A stretch of 64,000 nt of DNA from Pseudoalteromonas viridis (GTDB lineage: Bacteria; Pseudomonadota; Gammaproteobacteria; Enterobacterales; Alteromonadaceae): contig NZ_CP072426.1 in NCBI RefSeq assembly GCF_017742995.1, positions 186,001 to 250,000 of the forward strand. The letters are read 5' to 3'. Under the pieces are notes generated by a model. The model was not told where the DNA came from, ran no database searches, and saw nothing but the letters and a program-made list of their open reading frames with translations. Made by a program: the position numbers and the translations under genes. Positions 51,067 through 59,331 of this stretch are shown in pieces. How positions within the stretch are numbered: the first letter of the stretch is position 1; every line of letters begins with the position of its first letter.

Positions 51067-54000
51067 TAGAATCAGCGGTAAAACGCGGCACCTTAGTGGC
51101 CGTGGTGGTGCTGATCACCACCATTTTGGGCCTGGTATCAGCACTGAACATTCCCGTACAGATGATCCCGGACCTGGAAGTCAGAACCATTACGGTGCAA
51201 ACGGGCTGGCCCGGTGCCACGCCACAGGATGTAGAAAAAGAGATCCTGATAGAGCAGGAGCGCTATCTGCGCAGCTTGCCAAACCTGCAACGTATGATCT
51301 CATTTGCCGAAATGGGCGAGGCCACCATAGAGCTGGAGTTCCCCTTCGGCGTTGAGGTCAACGACGCCCTGATCCGGGTCAACAATGCGCTTAGTCAGGT
51401 GCCCGCTTATCCGGAAAATGTCGATCAGCCGCGACTGTTTTCCAGCTCATTCTCCAGCAACGCTTTTATGTTTTTCCTGCTAAAACCCCAGCCGGGTAAC
51501 CCATTACAACTGGACATGGACTTGCTGCGAGATTATGCCGAAGATTATATTCGCCCCCGTATGGAGAGCGTCTCCGGAGTCTCTGAGGTGGGGATTGGCG
51601 GTGGTGCACAACGGCAGATCCAAATCAAGGTCGATGCCGCACGCCTCGCCCAGCGCGGCATCAGCCTGAGCGATGTCAGAACCGTGATCCGCGACCGTAA
51701 CCGTGATACCTCAGGCGGTGATATCGAAAGTGGTGAAAGCCGCTACCTGTTGCGTGTGATTGGCCGTTTTGAGCAACTCAACGAACTGGAAAACCTCATC
51801 ATCAAGCGTGATGGCAACGCCAATGTACTGCTCAAAGATGTGGCCAGCGTCACTCTGGATCACTTCGAAACACGCGGCGTGTCTTATTCGAATGGAGAGC
51901 GCACTTTACGCCTGTCGGTACGTCGCGAAAGCGGCTCAAATGTGCTCGATATCAAAGAACAAATGTTGCCTGTGGTTGAAGAAATTAATCAACAATTACT
52001 GGCACAAAACGGCCTGGAGCTGACCCTGCTCAGCGACGATGTGCGCTATGTAAAAAGCTCGCTAGAGAACGTCTGGACCAACCTGGCGCTGGGTGCCCTG
52101 CTGGCCACTTTGGTTATGTATTTCTTCCTGCGCTCAGGCCGTGCGACCCTGGTTGGCGTGATGGGGATCCCGTTATGTACCATCGCCGCATTCTTTGCGC
52201 TGATGAGCTTTGGTCGCACCATCAATGTGATCTCGCTGGCAGGGGTTGCCTTTGCCATCGGCATGACAGTGGATAACACCATAGTGGTACTGGAGTCTAT
52301 TGTTCAGGCCAAACGTGAAGGAGTCAGCCGACGCTTAGCCGCCATCAATGGCGTAAAGGAAGTCTGGCCTGCAGTACTGGCATCAACCGCCACCACAGTC
52401 CTGGTGTTCGCCCCGATTTTATTTGTTCAGCAGGAGGCCGGACAACTCTACTCAGATATTGCGATTGCCATTTCAGGTGCCATCATCGCTTCTATGCTTG
52501 TCGCCATTTTTGTGGTGCCCGTAGCGCTGGCAAATTTTGGTAAAAAACAGGATCTGGAAGAAAAGCGTCAGGTTGAACTAGGCACTTACTGGCTGAAGTT
52601 ATCACAGCTGTTTACCCGTACTACCACTCAGGCACGCATTGCCAGTGCCGCGTTTATTGTGGTTATTATGGGCCTGGCTGCGACGTTAATGCCTGCCGCC
52701 GAATACCTGCCGGAAGGGGAGGAACCCAAAGCCTTCTCTATGATGATAGCGCCGCCCAACTATAACCTGACCGAAATGGAAAAAATTGGCACCGAGTTGC
52801 GCGCTTATTTTGATGGTTATGTACAGGCCGACAACAGCGACTTTTTAGCTGGTAAAACGGATATGCCACCGCTGGAATACTATGCCATGTCGGTGTCGGT
52901 TGGGCGGATTTGGTTCTTAAGTGCCCCGGTCGAGCCGGAGCATATTAATCAGATGATGAATGCCATCACAGACAAGTTCAGAAGCTATGAAGGTATGCGC
53001 GCATTCTCGGCGCGTGGTTCAATTATTTCCAGCAACGATGGCGGAACACGTGCCGTGGCCGTCGATATTGCCGGTGCGAATATCACCGATCTGTACAGTG
53101 CGGCGGAAGCTGTGTATGCAGAGGCTGACAAACTCTTTGATAAGCCCCAGATCAACTCAGACCCCAGATCGCTGACACTCGACCAGCCACTGATTGAGAT
53201 CCAGCCTCGCTGGGCACGACTGGCAGAGCTTAACCTCGACAACCGGGATTTCGGTTACGCGGTGGCTGCTATGAGTGATGGCGCGTACGTAGACGAGTTT
53301 ATCCTGAACGATGACAAAATCGACATGTTCCTGTTCAGTGGCGCAGGCAATCGCCAGACCATAGAGCAGCTGTCTACCACGCCTATCATCACGCCTAACG
53401 GGCAAATACTGCCGCTCAATGCGCTGGCCGATCTGGTTGAAAGTAAAAACAGTAACTCAGTGCGCCGCGTTGATGGTAACCGAACGGTTACTGTTTATAT
53501 CATTCCACCCAGAGACGTAGCACTGGAAACGGCCGAGCAGATAGTCCGTCAGCAGCTGTTACCTAATCTCTGGCAGCAAGGCAAAATTGCCCAGGGCATT
53601 AAGGTCAACATCAGTGGCGCGGCAGATCAGCTGGAGGCCACTAAGTCGTCGCTGTCTGGCAACTTTGTGATAGCACTGGTGCTGAGCTACCTGCTGTTGG
53701 TGGCGATTTTTACCCACTGGCGTTACCCGTTGTTTATTCTGGCAACCGTGCCGCTGGGTATGGCCGGTGGTTTGCTAGGGCTGGTGACTGTGAATGGCAT
53801 TAACAGTGCCCTGTCGGCCATGGGGCTCAGTGCCTTCCATCAGCCGTTTGACATGATCACTATGCTGGGCTTTTTGATCCTGCTGGGTACTGTGGTCAAT
53901 AACCCAATCCTGATTGTGGATCAGACTCGCCGTTACGTGATGGAGCAGGGGTTAAAGGTCAAAGAAGCCGTTCAGCAGGCTGTGGCAAAACGCCTGCGAC

Positions 54001-54191
54001 CAATACTGATGTCAACCACCACCACCATTTTTGGTCTGGCGCCTCTGGTGCTGATCCCCGGAGAGGGCACAGAATTGTACCGTGGGGTAGGTATTATCGT
54101 ACTGAGCGGTATTCTGGTTTCAACGCTGCTCAGCCTGACCTTTTTACCGGCATTGCTGGTCGCTGTTATTAAGGATGAAAAACCGGCTTAA
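51063..54191 (+). CDS. RND efflux permease (HAE1-like)
   Basis: The 1042-residue protein has the RND layout of twelve transmembrane helices and two large periplasmic loops. The N-terminal segment at about 8-28, GMTVDNTIVVLESI in helix 4 (about 400) and the paired repeat in the second half (MLGFLILLGTVVNNPILIVDQTRR at about 941-964) are the proton-relay helices of the family. It is of the AcrB/heavy-metal-like superfamily and exports drugs or other compounds using proton flow. It overlaps the adaptor gene by 4 bases. Its last 105 coding bases are duplicated at 56211. Confidence 0.93.
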   Translation: MIESAVKRGTLVAVVVLITTILGLVSALNIPVQMIPDLEVRTITVQTGWPGATPQDVEKEILIEQERYLRSLPNLQRMISFAEMGEATIELEFPFGVEVNDALIRVNNALSQVPAYPENVDQPRLFSSSFSSNAFMFFLLKPQPGNPLQLDMDLLRDYAEDYIRPRMESVSGVSEVGIGGGAQRQIQIKVDAARLAQRGISLSDVRTVIRDRNRDTSGGDIESGESRYLLRVIGRFEQLNELENLIIKRDGNANVLLKDVASVTLDHFETRGVSYSNGERTLRLSVRRESGSNVLDIKEQMLPVVEEINQQLLAQNGLELTLLSDDVRYVKSSLENVWTNLALGALLATLVMYFFLRSGRATLVGVMGIPLCTIAAFFALMSFGRTINVISLAGVAFAIGMTVDNTIVVLESIVQAKREGVSRRLAAINGVKEVWPAVLASTATTVLVFAPILFVQQEAGQLYSDIAIAISGAIIASMLVAIFVVPVALANFGKKQDLEEKRQVELGTYWLKLSQLFTRTTTQARIASAAFIVVIMGLAATLMPAAEYLPEGEEPKAFSMMIAPPNYNLTEMEKIGTELRAYFDGYVQADNSDFLAGKTDMPPLEYYAMSVSVGRIWFLSAPVEPEHINQMMNAITDKFRSYEGMRAFSARGSIISSNDGGTRAVAVDIAGANITDLYSAAEAVYAEADKLFDKPQINSDPRSLTLDQPLIEIQPRWARLAELNLDNRDFGYAVAAMSDGAYVDEFILNDDKIDMFLFSGAGNRQTIEQLSTTPIITPNGQILPLNALADLVESKNSNSVRRVDGNRTVTVYIIPPRDVALETAEQIVRQQLLPNLWQQGKIAQGIKVNISGAADQLEATKSSLSGNFVIALVLSYLLLVAIFTHWRYPLFILATVPLGMAGGLLGLVTVNGINSALSAMGLSAFHQPFDMITMLGFLILLGTVVNNPILIVDQTRRYVMEQGLKVKEAVQQAVAKRLRPILMSTTTTIFGLAPLVLIPGEGTELYRGVGIIVLSGILVSTLLSLTFLPALLVAVIKDEKPA

Positions 54192-54212
54192 AAACAACAA
54201 AGCCCGAAGCGC
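54087..54212 (+). repeat. 126-bp direct repeat, left copy (end of RND permease gene)
   Basis: This block, the last 105 bases of the permease gene and 21 bases beyond, recurs at 56211-56336 with one mismatch (G54104 against C56228), 125 of 126 by eye. The offset is 2124 bases. The segment between the copies carries a low-GC secreted hydrolase gene. Confidence 0.9.
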
Positions 54213-54224
54213 AATGCTTCGGGC
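54202..54224 (+). terminator. hairpin after RND permease gene
   Basis: GCCCGAAGC (54202-54210) pairs with GCTTCGGGC (54216-54224). No T-run follows here, because the original tail now lies in the copy at 56323-56351. Confidence 0.6.
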
Positions 54225-54386
54225 CATCTGCAAGCATATAATAGCGATGTCGTGACAGCCCAGCCTCGTATTCATAGCCTCAATTCACAACCAAGAAAAA
54301 CAGACAAAACTGCAAAACATAACAGCAACATTCGGGTACAATAGAAAAACAAAAGCAACATTCAATCACAAAATAAGGAAAAACAG

Positions 54387-55943
54387 ATGTACAAAAGGCT
54401 AATGAGCATAGCCATAATACTACTTAGTATTGTTGTAACTAAAGCACATGCATCTATATGCGTTGAGCCCTCTGAGTATGAACTTGGCATGGTGCTTGAC
54501 GATGAACGCGACATGATGCTTCAGCAATATAGAAATTGTCTGGCGAAACAAAAAGCACTCAAAAAAGTCGCCGATGCTTGGAAAGTCGAAACAGAAACAG
54601 AGTTTACTCCCATTCTTTCAAACGGTATTCTGATCCCTATTATCAAAAGAGAATCATATGCCCTAAACAGTAAAGTCGGGAAATTCACAATACGTGACGA
54701 GGAGCTTCACTCCGTATCTGTATCCGCGATGTATCAGGGTAAGCCCAAAGCAACCGCCACATTTTCACAGCGTCCAACACTTTACATATCGTTACCTGGC
54801 TTTAAACGCAGCAACAACAGAATAGACCCCTGGCAACAAGAACTGGAAAATCGCATTCTGGAAAATACGCTTGAAAAGAGTCAGTACAGGCACATGCAAG
54901 TTGAATGGGATTCAGATGAGAACATGCGTGATCAAGTACGAGATCTGGGTGATGTCGTCTATGAATTTCTGAATAAAAAGAAATACCAATGGGATGTAGT
55001 CATCGTCGGGTTTAGCCGCGGAGGCGTATTTGCCCATGATTTGGGTATGCGTATTCGAGAAAGTAACAAGATCAACAACCTTGTCACTGTCATGTTAGAC
55101 CCAACTGCGGCACCAGTTTTTGGTGATAGTTACCCTAAGCGTGGAATTTCCGTTCCTCATGGCCGACACTATGGCTATCTTTTTTATGATAATGCAGGCT
55201 TTGTATGTGGAAGTGAATACTCGCGCTATCTGTGCGATGGTCAGCTTTCTACAATTTCTGACAGGACAGTTTCAGGATACACCAACAATGGACGCTATGA
55301 TTTCAATACAGGTTTAAGAGACCATGAAGCCGTTGCAGATAAGTGGGCTAAAAACACGGGTCCAGGCAGTCTCAACTTCTCCACACTTTGGCACGATTTA
55401 AACCTGATGAAACCTCGAGGCAGCTTTGATGCTGACGGCTTGTCAGGTTTGGATGTCGTCACAATAAGTCGACGAAACATTCAGCTCAACGGCAATATAT
55501 CACTCGAAAATGACACATTGAGTCTGGAGGGTGAACTGGACCTGGGTAAGCTTGGCACAACATCCCTGTCTATGTCTGCAGGGAAAGATGGCGCTGAAAT
55601 TGGGGCTAATGTCTTAGTCGCCTCAGCTTATGCTGTTGCATCTCATGACAGAATCGAAGCTTCTGCTTCTGTCGTTGTTGCAGACTTAGGCGCCAAACTG
55701 GATGCCAATGGCTTTGAGGCTAAGTATGATACCTTAGGCGTTGTGTCGGGTGAAGTTCAAGCTAATTTAGGGGAAGTTGCAATTTCTATCGAGATATTCG
55801 GTAGTGAACTGGACCTACAATTCAACACCGGTAAATTGGTACTCTCTGTTGGTAAGGAATTTTTGAGAACAGTAGAAAAAGTAGGCGGCTTAGTTGAAGA
55901 TGTCGCCGGTGGCGTCAAAAAGCTTATAAAGAAATTCTTCTAA
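54387..55943 (+). CDS. secreted alpha/beta-hydrolase-like protein with beta-repeat domain
   Basis: The 518-residue protein has a signal peptide (about 1-23, cleavage near AHAS). A hydrolase-like region (about 130-345) has GFSRGG at 208-213, the GxSxG elbow with Ser210. LDPT (about 237) and a later His (LRDHEAVADKW) are possible acid and base. GFSRG is a signature seen in phospholipase effectors such as the Tle families. After about 370 comes a Gly/Asp-rich beta-repeat domain (SLEGELDLGKLGTTSLSMSAG and similar strands) and a basic amphipathic tail KKLIKKFF. Base composition is clearly more AT-rich than its neighbours, which with the flanking direct repeats indicates transfer. The substrate is unknown; a lipase-like effector is a guess. 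Confidence 0.7.
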   Translation: MYKRLMSIAIILLSIVVTKAHASICVEPSEYELGMVLDDERDMMLQQYRNCLAKQKALKKVADAWKVETETEFTPILSNGILIPIIKRESYALNSKVGKFTIRDEELHSVSVSAMYQGKPKATATFSQRPTLYISLPGFKRSNNRIDPWQQELENRILENTLEKSQYRHMQVEWDSDENMRDQVRDLGDVVYEFLNKKKYQWDVVIVGFSRGGVFAHDLGMRIRESNKINNLVTVMLDPTAAPVFGDSYPKRGISVPHGRHYGYLFYDNAGFVCGSEYSRYLCDGQLSTISDRTVSGYTNNGRYDFNTGLRDHEAVADKWAKNTGPGSLNFSTLWHDLNLMKPRGSFDADGLSGLDVVTISRRNIQLNGNISLENDTLSLEGELDLGKLGTTSLSMSAGKDGAEIGANVLVASAYAVASHDRIEASASVVVADLGAKLDANGFEAKYDTLGVVSGEVQANLGEVAISIEIFGSELDLQFNTGKLVLSVGKEFLRTVEKVGGLVEDVAGGVKKLIKKFF

Positions 55944-55953
55944 AAATAATTCA

Positions 55954-55974
55954 GGGCCTGTTTACAGCAGGCCC
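55954..55974 (+). terminator. terminator after the inserted hydrolase gene
   Basis: GGGCCTG (55954-55960) pairs with CAGGCCC (55968-55974) around a 7-nt loop, 11 bases after the stop codon. The T-run is lacking. Confidence 0.55.
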
Positions 55975-56210
55975 TAGATATATGCTCAAGCGCAACTTTG
56001 CAAAAACGAGAGTTCGCTGAATATACCGGGCCTGCCATCCCCGTGATGGCCAACCTTGAAACAGGCCAAAAATCACGGCGTCATTGAACTCAAATTTATC
56101 TGCCACACCCTTTTCCAAATCATAACGCGTTGTTTTTTTGTGCCGCCTCGACCATATTTAGATTCGCCGCTCAGGCATCATGGCCCAAGGAGGCAAGACT
56201 TTACCGCAGC

Positions 56211-56315
56211 GTAGGTATTATCGTACTCAGCGGTATTCTGGTTTCAACGCTGCTCAGCCTGACCTTTTTACCGGCATTGCTGGTCGCTGTTATTAAGGAT
56301 GAAAAACCGGCTTAA
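56211..56315 (+). pseudogene. fragment of RND permease gene (C-terminal end)
   Basis: This encodes the last 34 residues of the RND permease (GIIVLSGILVSTLLSLTFLP and on to KDEKPA) and its stop codon, followed by the same downstream bases. The upstream part of the frame (56130-56210) is unrelated and lacks a ribosome binding site, so it is a remnant and not a gene. Confidence 0.88.
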
Positions 56316-56336
56316 AAACAACAAAGCCCGAAGCGC
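56211..56336 (+). repeat. 126-bp direct repeat, right copy
   Basis: This is the right copy of the repeat at 54087-54212. Bases just before it (TTTACCGCAGC) still resemble the left flank (TTGTACCGTGGG) weakly, so the boundary is slightly ragged. Confidence 0.9.
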
Positions 56337-56351
56337 GACGTTTCGGGCTTT
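56323..56351. terminator. bidirectional terminator, original end of the RND locus
   Basis: AAAGCCCGAA (56323-56332) pairs with TTCGGGCTTT (56342-56351), with A and T tails. It lies between the duplicated permease end and the convergent PhzF gene. It is probably the ancestral terminator of the RND operon. Confidence 0.85.
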
Positions 56352-56353
56352 GC

Positions 56354-57160
56354 TTAATCCGCGATAAAAATCGTCCCCTGCAAATACAACACACCAAACC
56401 CGGAGATCAGCACTCGCTCTTCCCCCATCTGACAATGCAACACCCCACCGCGCTGCGACGCCTGGTAAGCCACCAGTTCATTGCGACCGAGGCGCTCAGC
56501 CCAGTAAGGGGCCAGTCCGGCGTGAATAGAACCGGTTACCGGATCTTCATCACCGCCGTTGGCAGGCCAGAAATAGCGAGAAATGAAATCGTATTGCTCT
56601 GAAGGCGCGGTTACCACCACGTCAAACGGGGCGAGTTGTTTAAGTACATCGCTGTGGTAAGTCAGCTGTTCAATCACCGCCGCGTTATCAAACACCGCAA
56701 AGTAAGCTTGTCGATTCTTGAGTACCTGTACAGGCTGCTCAGACAACCCCTCCAGTAAAGCGTCGGGGACCTCAGCGATGAGCTCAGGTTTTTGATTGGG
56801 AAAACTCATCTCAATACGCTGATCGGTCAGCTGATTAACCGTTAAACGGCCCACTTCACGGGTGATAAAGGTAATTTCTCCCTGTACGCCTAAGTGATTA
56901 AAAATCACAAACGACGCCGCGAGTGTCGCATGACCACAAAAATCAATTTCTGTCAGCGGAGAAAACCAGCGGATCTCAAAGTGAAAGCCCTGAGCGCTCT
57001 CTACCGAGCGGATAAACGCAGTTTCGGAGAGGTTGTTTTCAGCCGCAATGTGCTGCATTGTGGCGTCTTGTGGCCATTGCGTAACCGGGAGCACCGCAGC
57101 AGAGTTGCCTTTAAATTGTGCCTGGGTAAAGGCATCTACAATGTACATGTCATACTGCAT
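56354..57160 (-). CDS. PhzF family isomerase
   Basis: The 268-residue protein is of the PhzF/DapF-like fold. DAFTQAQFKGNSAAV at 9-23 is the N-terminal motif. NLSETAF places Glu46 at the catalytic position, and GDEDPVTGSIHAGL (about 201-214) is the conserved C-terminal half motif. PhzF isomerises a phenazine precursor, but most family members have unknown substrates, and there are no phenazine genes here. AGGAGA precedes the ATG at 57160; an extension to 57220 is unlikely. Confidence 0.9.
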   Translation of the reverse strand: MQYDMYIVDAFTQAQFKGNSAAVLPVTQWPQDATMQHIAAENNLSETAFIRSVESAQGFHFEIRWFSPLTEIDFCGHATLAASFVIFNHLGVQGEITFITREVGRLTVNQLTDQRIEMSFPNQKPELIAEVPDALLEGLSEQPVQVLKNRQAYFAVFDNAAVIEQLTYHSDVLKQLAPFDVVVTAPSEQYDFISRYFWPANGGDEDPVTGSIHAGLAPYWAERLGRNELVAYQASQRGGVLHCQMGEERVLISGFGVLYLQGTIFIAD

Positions 57161-57266
57161 CGTATCTCCTAAAAGCAAACATGCTGACACCGCTACAGCT
57201 GTGTCAGCACATTCAGTCAAATCACATTACTGCGATTCATAGTAAACACAATGACGCCAGACACAA

Positions 57267-57656
57267 TCACTTTTCTTGCCGGGTGACGAGCCAAACTAAG
57301 CCAATTATTGCCGACATTGCCAGGCCCGACAGCAGGAAGGGGTCAATGATCAGGGTATCATTGAATGCAAACTTACCAGCCGAAATCTTTTTCCAGCCCA
57401 TAAAGTGCTGATTGGCGGCCACAACTGCGCCAAAGAACCCCATGACCAGCGCCGCATACTTACCCAGCCAGTGGCGTGCAGCCCCCGAGAATAAAATCAG
57501 GCCGAGCAGGCCAATCACAGTGCGCTGTACACGGCAGTATGGACAAACATAAACGGCGCCCATTAACTCCACCGTCCAGGCAAGCACAGAGACACCAATA
57601 GCGGCCAGGCCCAGCCACTTAGCGTGGCGGGTATAGGTTTCTAACTCAAATAACAT
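57267..57656 (-). CDS. DsbB-like membrane protein with only one cysteine pair
   Basis: The 129-residue protein has four hydrophobic segments. ELMGAVYVCPYCRVQRTVIGLLGLIL (about 30-55) matches the first periplasmic loop and second helix of DsbB, including CPYC (Cys38 and Cys41) and the conserved Gln-Arg. DsbB has a second pair of cysteines in the second loop; here that loop (AANQHFMGWKKISAGKFAFND) has none. It could still pass electrons between quinone and a thioredoxin-like partner. It is located between PhzF and another membrane gene. The start is ATG at 57656. Confidence 0.72.
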   Translation of the reverse strand: MLFELETYTRHAKWLGLAAIGVSVLAWTVELMGAVYVCPYCRVQRTVIGLLGLILFSGAARHWLGKYAALVMGFFGAVVAANQHFMGWKKISAGKFAFNDTLIIDPFLLSGLAMSAIIGLVWLVTRQEK

Positions 57657-57797
57657 CTATTTACCTTTCTTAATCAACAAGCTGCGTACACCACAATGTT
57701 TACTGGCAACAGCTCACACAACATAATTAAGATATATTATCACATATTCACAATAAGAATAAGTAAGACTATTTAGATATAAAGAGGATGATTAGAG

Positions 57798-57815
57798 CGT
57801 GGCCGATCGGCCACG
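57798..57815 (-). terminator. perfect 18-bp palindrome, probable terminator
   Basis: CGTGGCCGATCGGCCACG is a perfect palindrome after the stop of the 199-residue gene on the minus strand. It may terminate transcription there, but no T-run is clear. Confidence 0.45.
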
Positions 57816-57836
57816 TTAAAACTCAAAACAGGGCTA

Positions 57837-58436
57837 TCAATGACGCTTTTTCAGGGTGAGCAGGGCTACGATAAACACCAAAGCAAGCACATCGATTTGA
57901 ATAGCATTTACAGAAAATTCGCCATCATACCCCGTAATGCGCACCGTCGAAGAGAGCAAAATACCAAAAGACAGCTCGAACTCTTTTAGCCAGGTAAAGC
58001 CAATTTGGATGCCACCCAGCCCGGTATATTTATAATTAAGCACCCCAAAAGAGAAGCTGATAAGCTGCAACCCCTGATTCAGTATGGATAGCCAGTACCA
58101 CCTTACCTGCTCACTGATAGCGGTGTAGCCAGCCGCCGCACTAAGCACGATAAAGGGCAGGCTAATGAGTGACCACCACGACACAAAGGGGCCAACAAAC
58201 AGGCCAACCGTCATCACCAGCGCAGCCAGTAACTGCATGTACCCTATAAATTTCACCCGCATTTCGGCACTATTAAATACCGAATTTTCCTGCAGCTGTT
58301 CGCACGGGCTTGTCTTTTCCTGTCGGGCACTGAGCTCTGCCATCAGGGCTGGGTAATTTTGCGAATCGGGGGTTGTTTGCAGCTTAGCTTCCTCGAGCTC
58401 TGCCAGAGTATACTGAGCGTAATCGACTTTTATCAT
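57837..58436 (-). CDS. hypothetical membrane protein, four helices
   Basis: The 199-residue protein has a polar N-terminal part (about 1-60) and four hydrophobic segments (about 62-85, 90-105, 118-135, 178-195). I do not recognise a family. LEEAKLQTTPDSQNYPALMAELSAR near the N-terminus looks like a helical protein-interaction stretch. It is followed downstream on the same strand by the DsbB-like gene, but about 180 bases intervene. Confidence 0.55.
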   Translation of the reverse strand: MIKVDYAQYTLAELEEAKLQTTPDSQNYPALMAELSARQEKTSPCEQLQENSVFNSAEMRVKFIGYMQLLAALVMTVGLFVGPFVSWWSLISLPFIVLSAAAGYTAISEQVRWYWLSILNQGLQLISFSFGVLNYKYTGLGGIQIGFTWLKEFELSFGILLSSTVRITGYDGEFSVNAIQIDVLALVFIVALLTLKKRH

Positions 58437-58552
58437 TATTATATGACCCCAAAAGATATGACACTGGACAAGTGCTTGAGTGTACTCTATTTAGGAAAAT
58501 TCAGCAGTAAGTATCGTTTGCTCTCCCCGACCTCGCCATGTAACAATTGATG

Positions 58553-58975
58553 CTAGCAGCCCCTGCGAGACATCGGGTGGTCATCGCTGTACTGGATCAG
58601 ATCCCACAAATTTCCATACACGTCCTCAAATACGGCTACCGTGCCATAGTCTTGTTTCTCGGGTTCACGTACAAACTGAACCCCCTCGGCTTTCATCGCT
58701 TTATAGTCCCGCCAAAAATCGTCGGTGCTTAAAAACAAGAACACACGGCCGCCTGCCTGGTCGCCCACAAAGCGTTTTTGTTCGGGTTTAGAGGCTTTTG
58801 CCAGCAATAGAGCAATCCCCTGAGAATTGGGCGGTGCCACGACTACCCAGCGTTTATCCTGCTCCGCCTGATAGGTATCCTCTATTAACTCAAACTTGAG
58901 TTTACCGACATAAAAATCGAGCGCTTCGTCGTAGTCATTAACCACCAGTGCCACGTGCGCAATATTCTGTTTCAT
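58553..58975 (-). CDS. VOC family protein
   Basis: The 140-residue protein is a vicinal-oxygen-chelate (glyoxalase/bleomycin resistance fold) domain. HVALVVNDYDEALDFYVGKLKFEL (about 7-30) opens with the first metal-ligand His7, and VFEDVYGNLWDLIQY (about 114-128) contains a later acidic ligand region. Substrates range from methylglyoxal to antibiotics; none is indicated here. The start is the ATG at 58975 rather than a GTG two codons before. Confidence 0.85.
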   Translation of the reverse strand: MKQNIAHVALVVNDYDEALDFYVGKLKFELIEDTYQAEQDKRWVVVAPPNSQGIALLLAKASKPEQKRFVGDQAGGRVFLFLSTDDFWRDYKAMKAEGVQFVREPEKQDYGTVAVFEDVYGNLWDLIQYSDDHPMSRRGC

Positions 58976-59331
58976 AGTCACCCTTAACTTATTTGTGAGG
59001 CTGTAACTTCTTGGTCATCACCTGGCTCTTTGGGGCAACCAATCGGTATCCCAATTTTTGTAAAATACCGGCTCATCGGCAATCATAGACGCACAGTAAA
59101 TCACAAAATACTGTATATAAAACAGTTAAATATTCATGTTTTTCATCCACCACAAGAAAACGTGAGATAAGCGTGTTATGCCTGGCCCGGGAACGCGCTG
59201 ACTTTGGCGTAAACCCCCTTTACAATCTGCAGCACAGAACACTTTGCATTGCACTAATGTGTTTATATAGGCAAACTAAGGGCTTGAAAATAAGCCAATT
59301 TCAAAGCACGCCCAGCTCAAGGAACCAGCTA
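58976..59331. other. 356-bp intergenic region
   Basis: The region between VOC and the amidohydrolase genes contains a dispersed motif copy at 59209-59223, on the minus strand, and AT-rich promoter-like sequence at 59090-59160. The amidohydrolase frame is open back to 59173, but no ribosome binding site supports a start there. No other gene is seen. Confidence 0.5.
59209..59223 (-). repeat. dispersed GTAAAGGGG motif, copy 6
   Basis: The plus strand reads GTAAACCCCCTTTAC, the complement of GTAAAGGGGGTTTAC. The arms GTAAA and TTTAC are a perfect inverted repeat. It lies upstream of the amidohydrolase gene. Confidence 0.55.

Noticed and set aside
56130..56210. Extension of the RND fragment as a new 61-residue gene
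   Set aside because: No ribosome binding site, upstream part unrelated, and the end is a duplicate of the permease gene.
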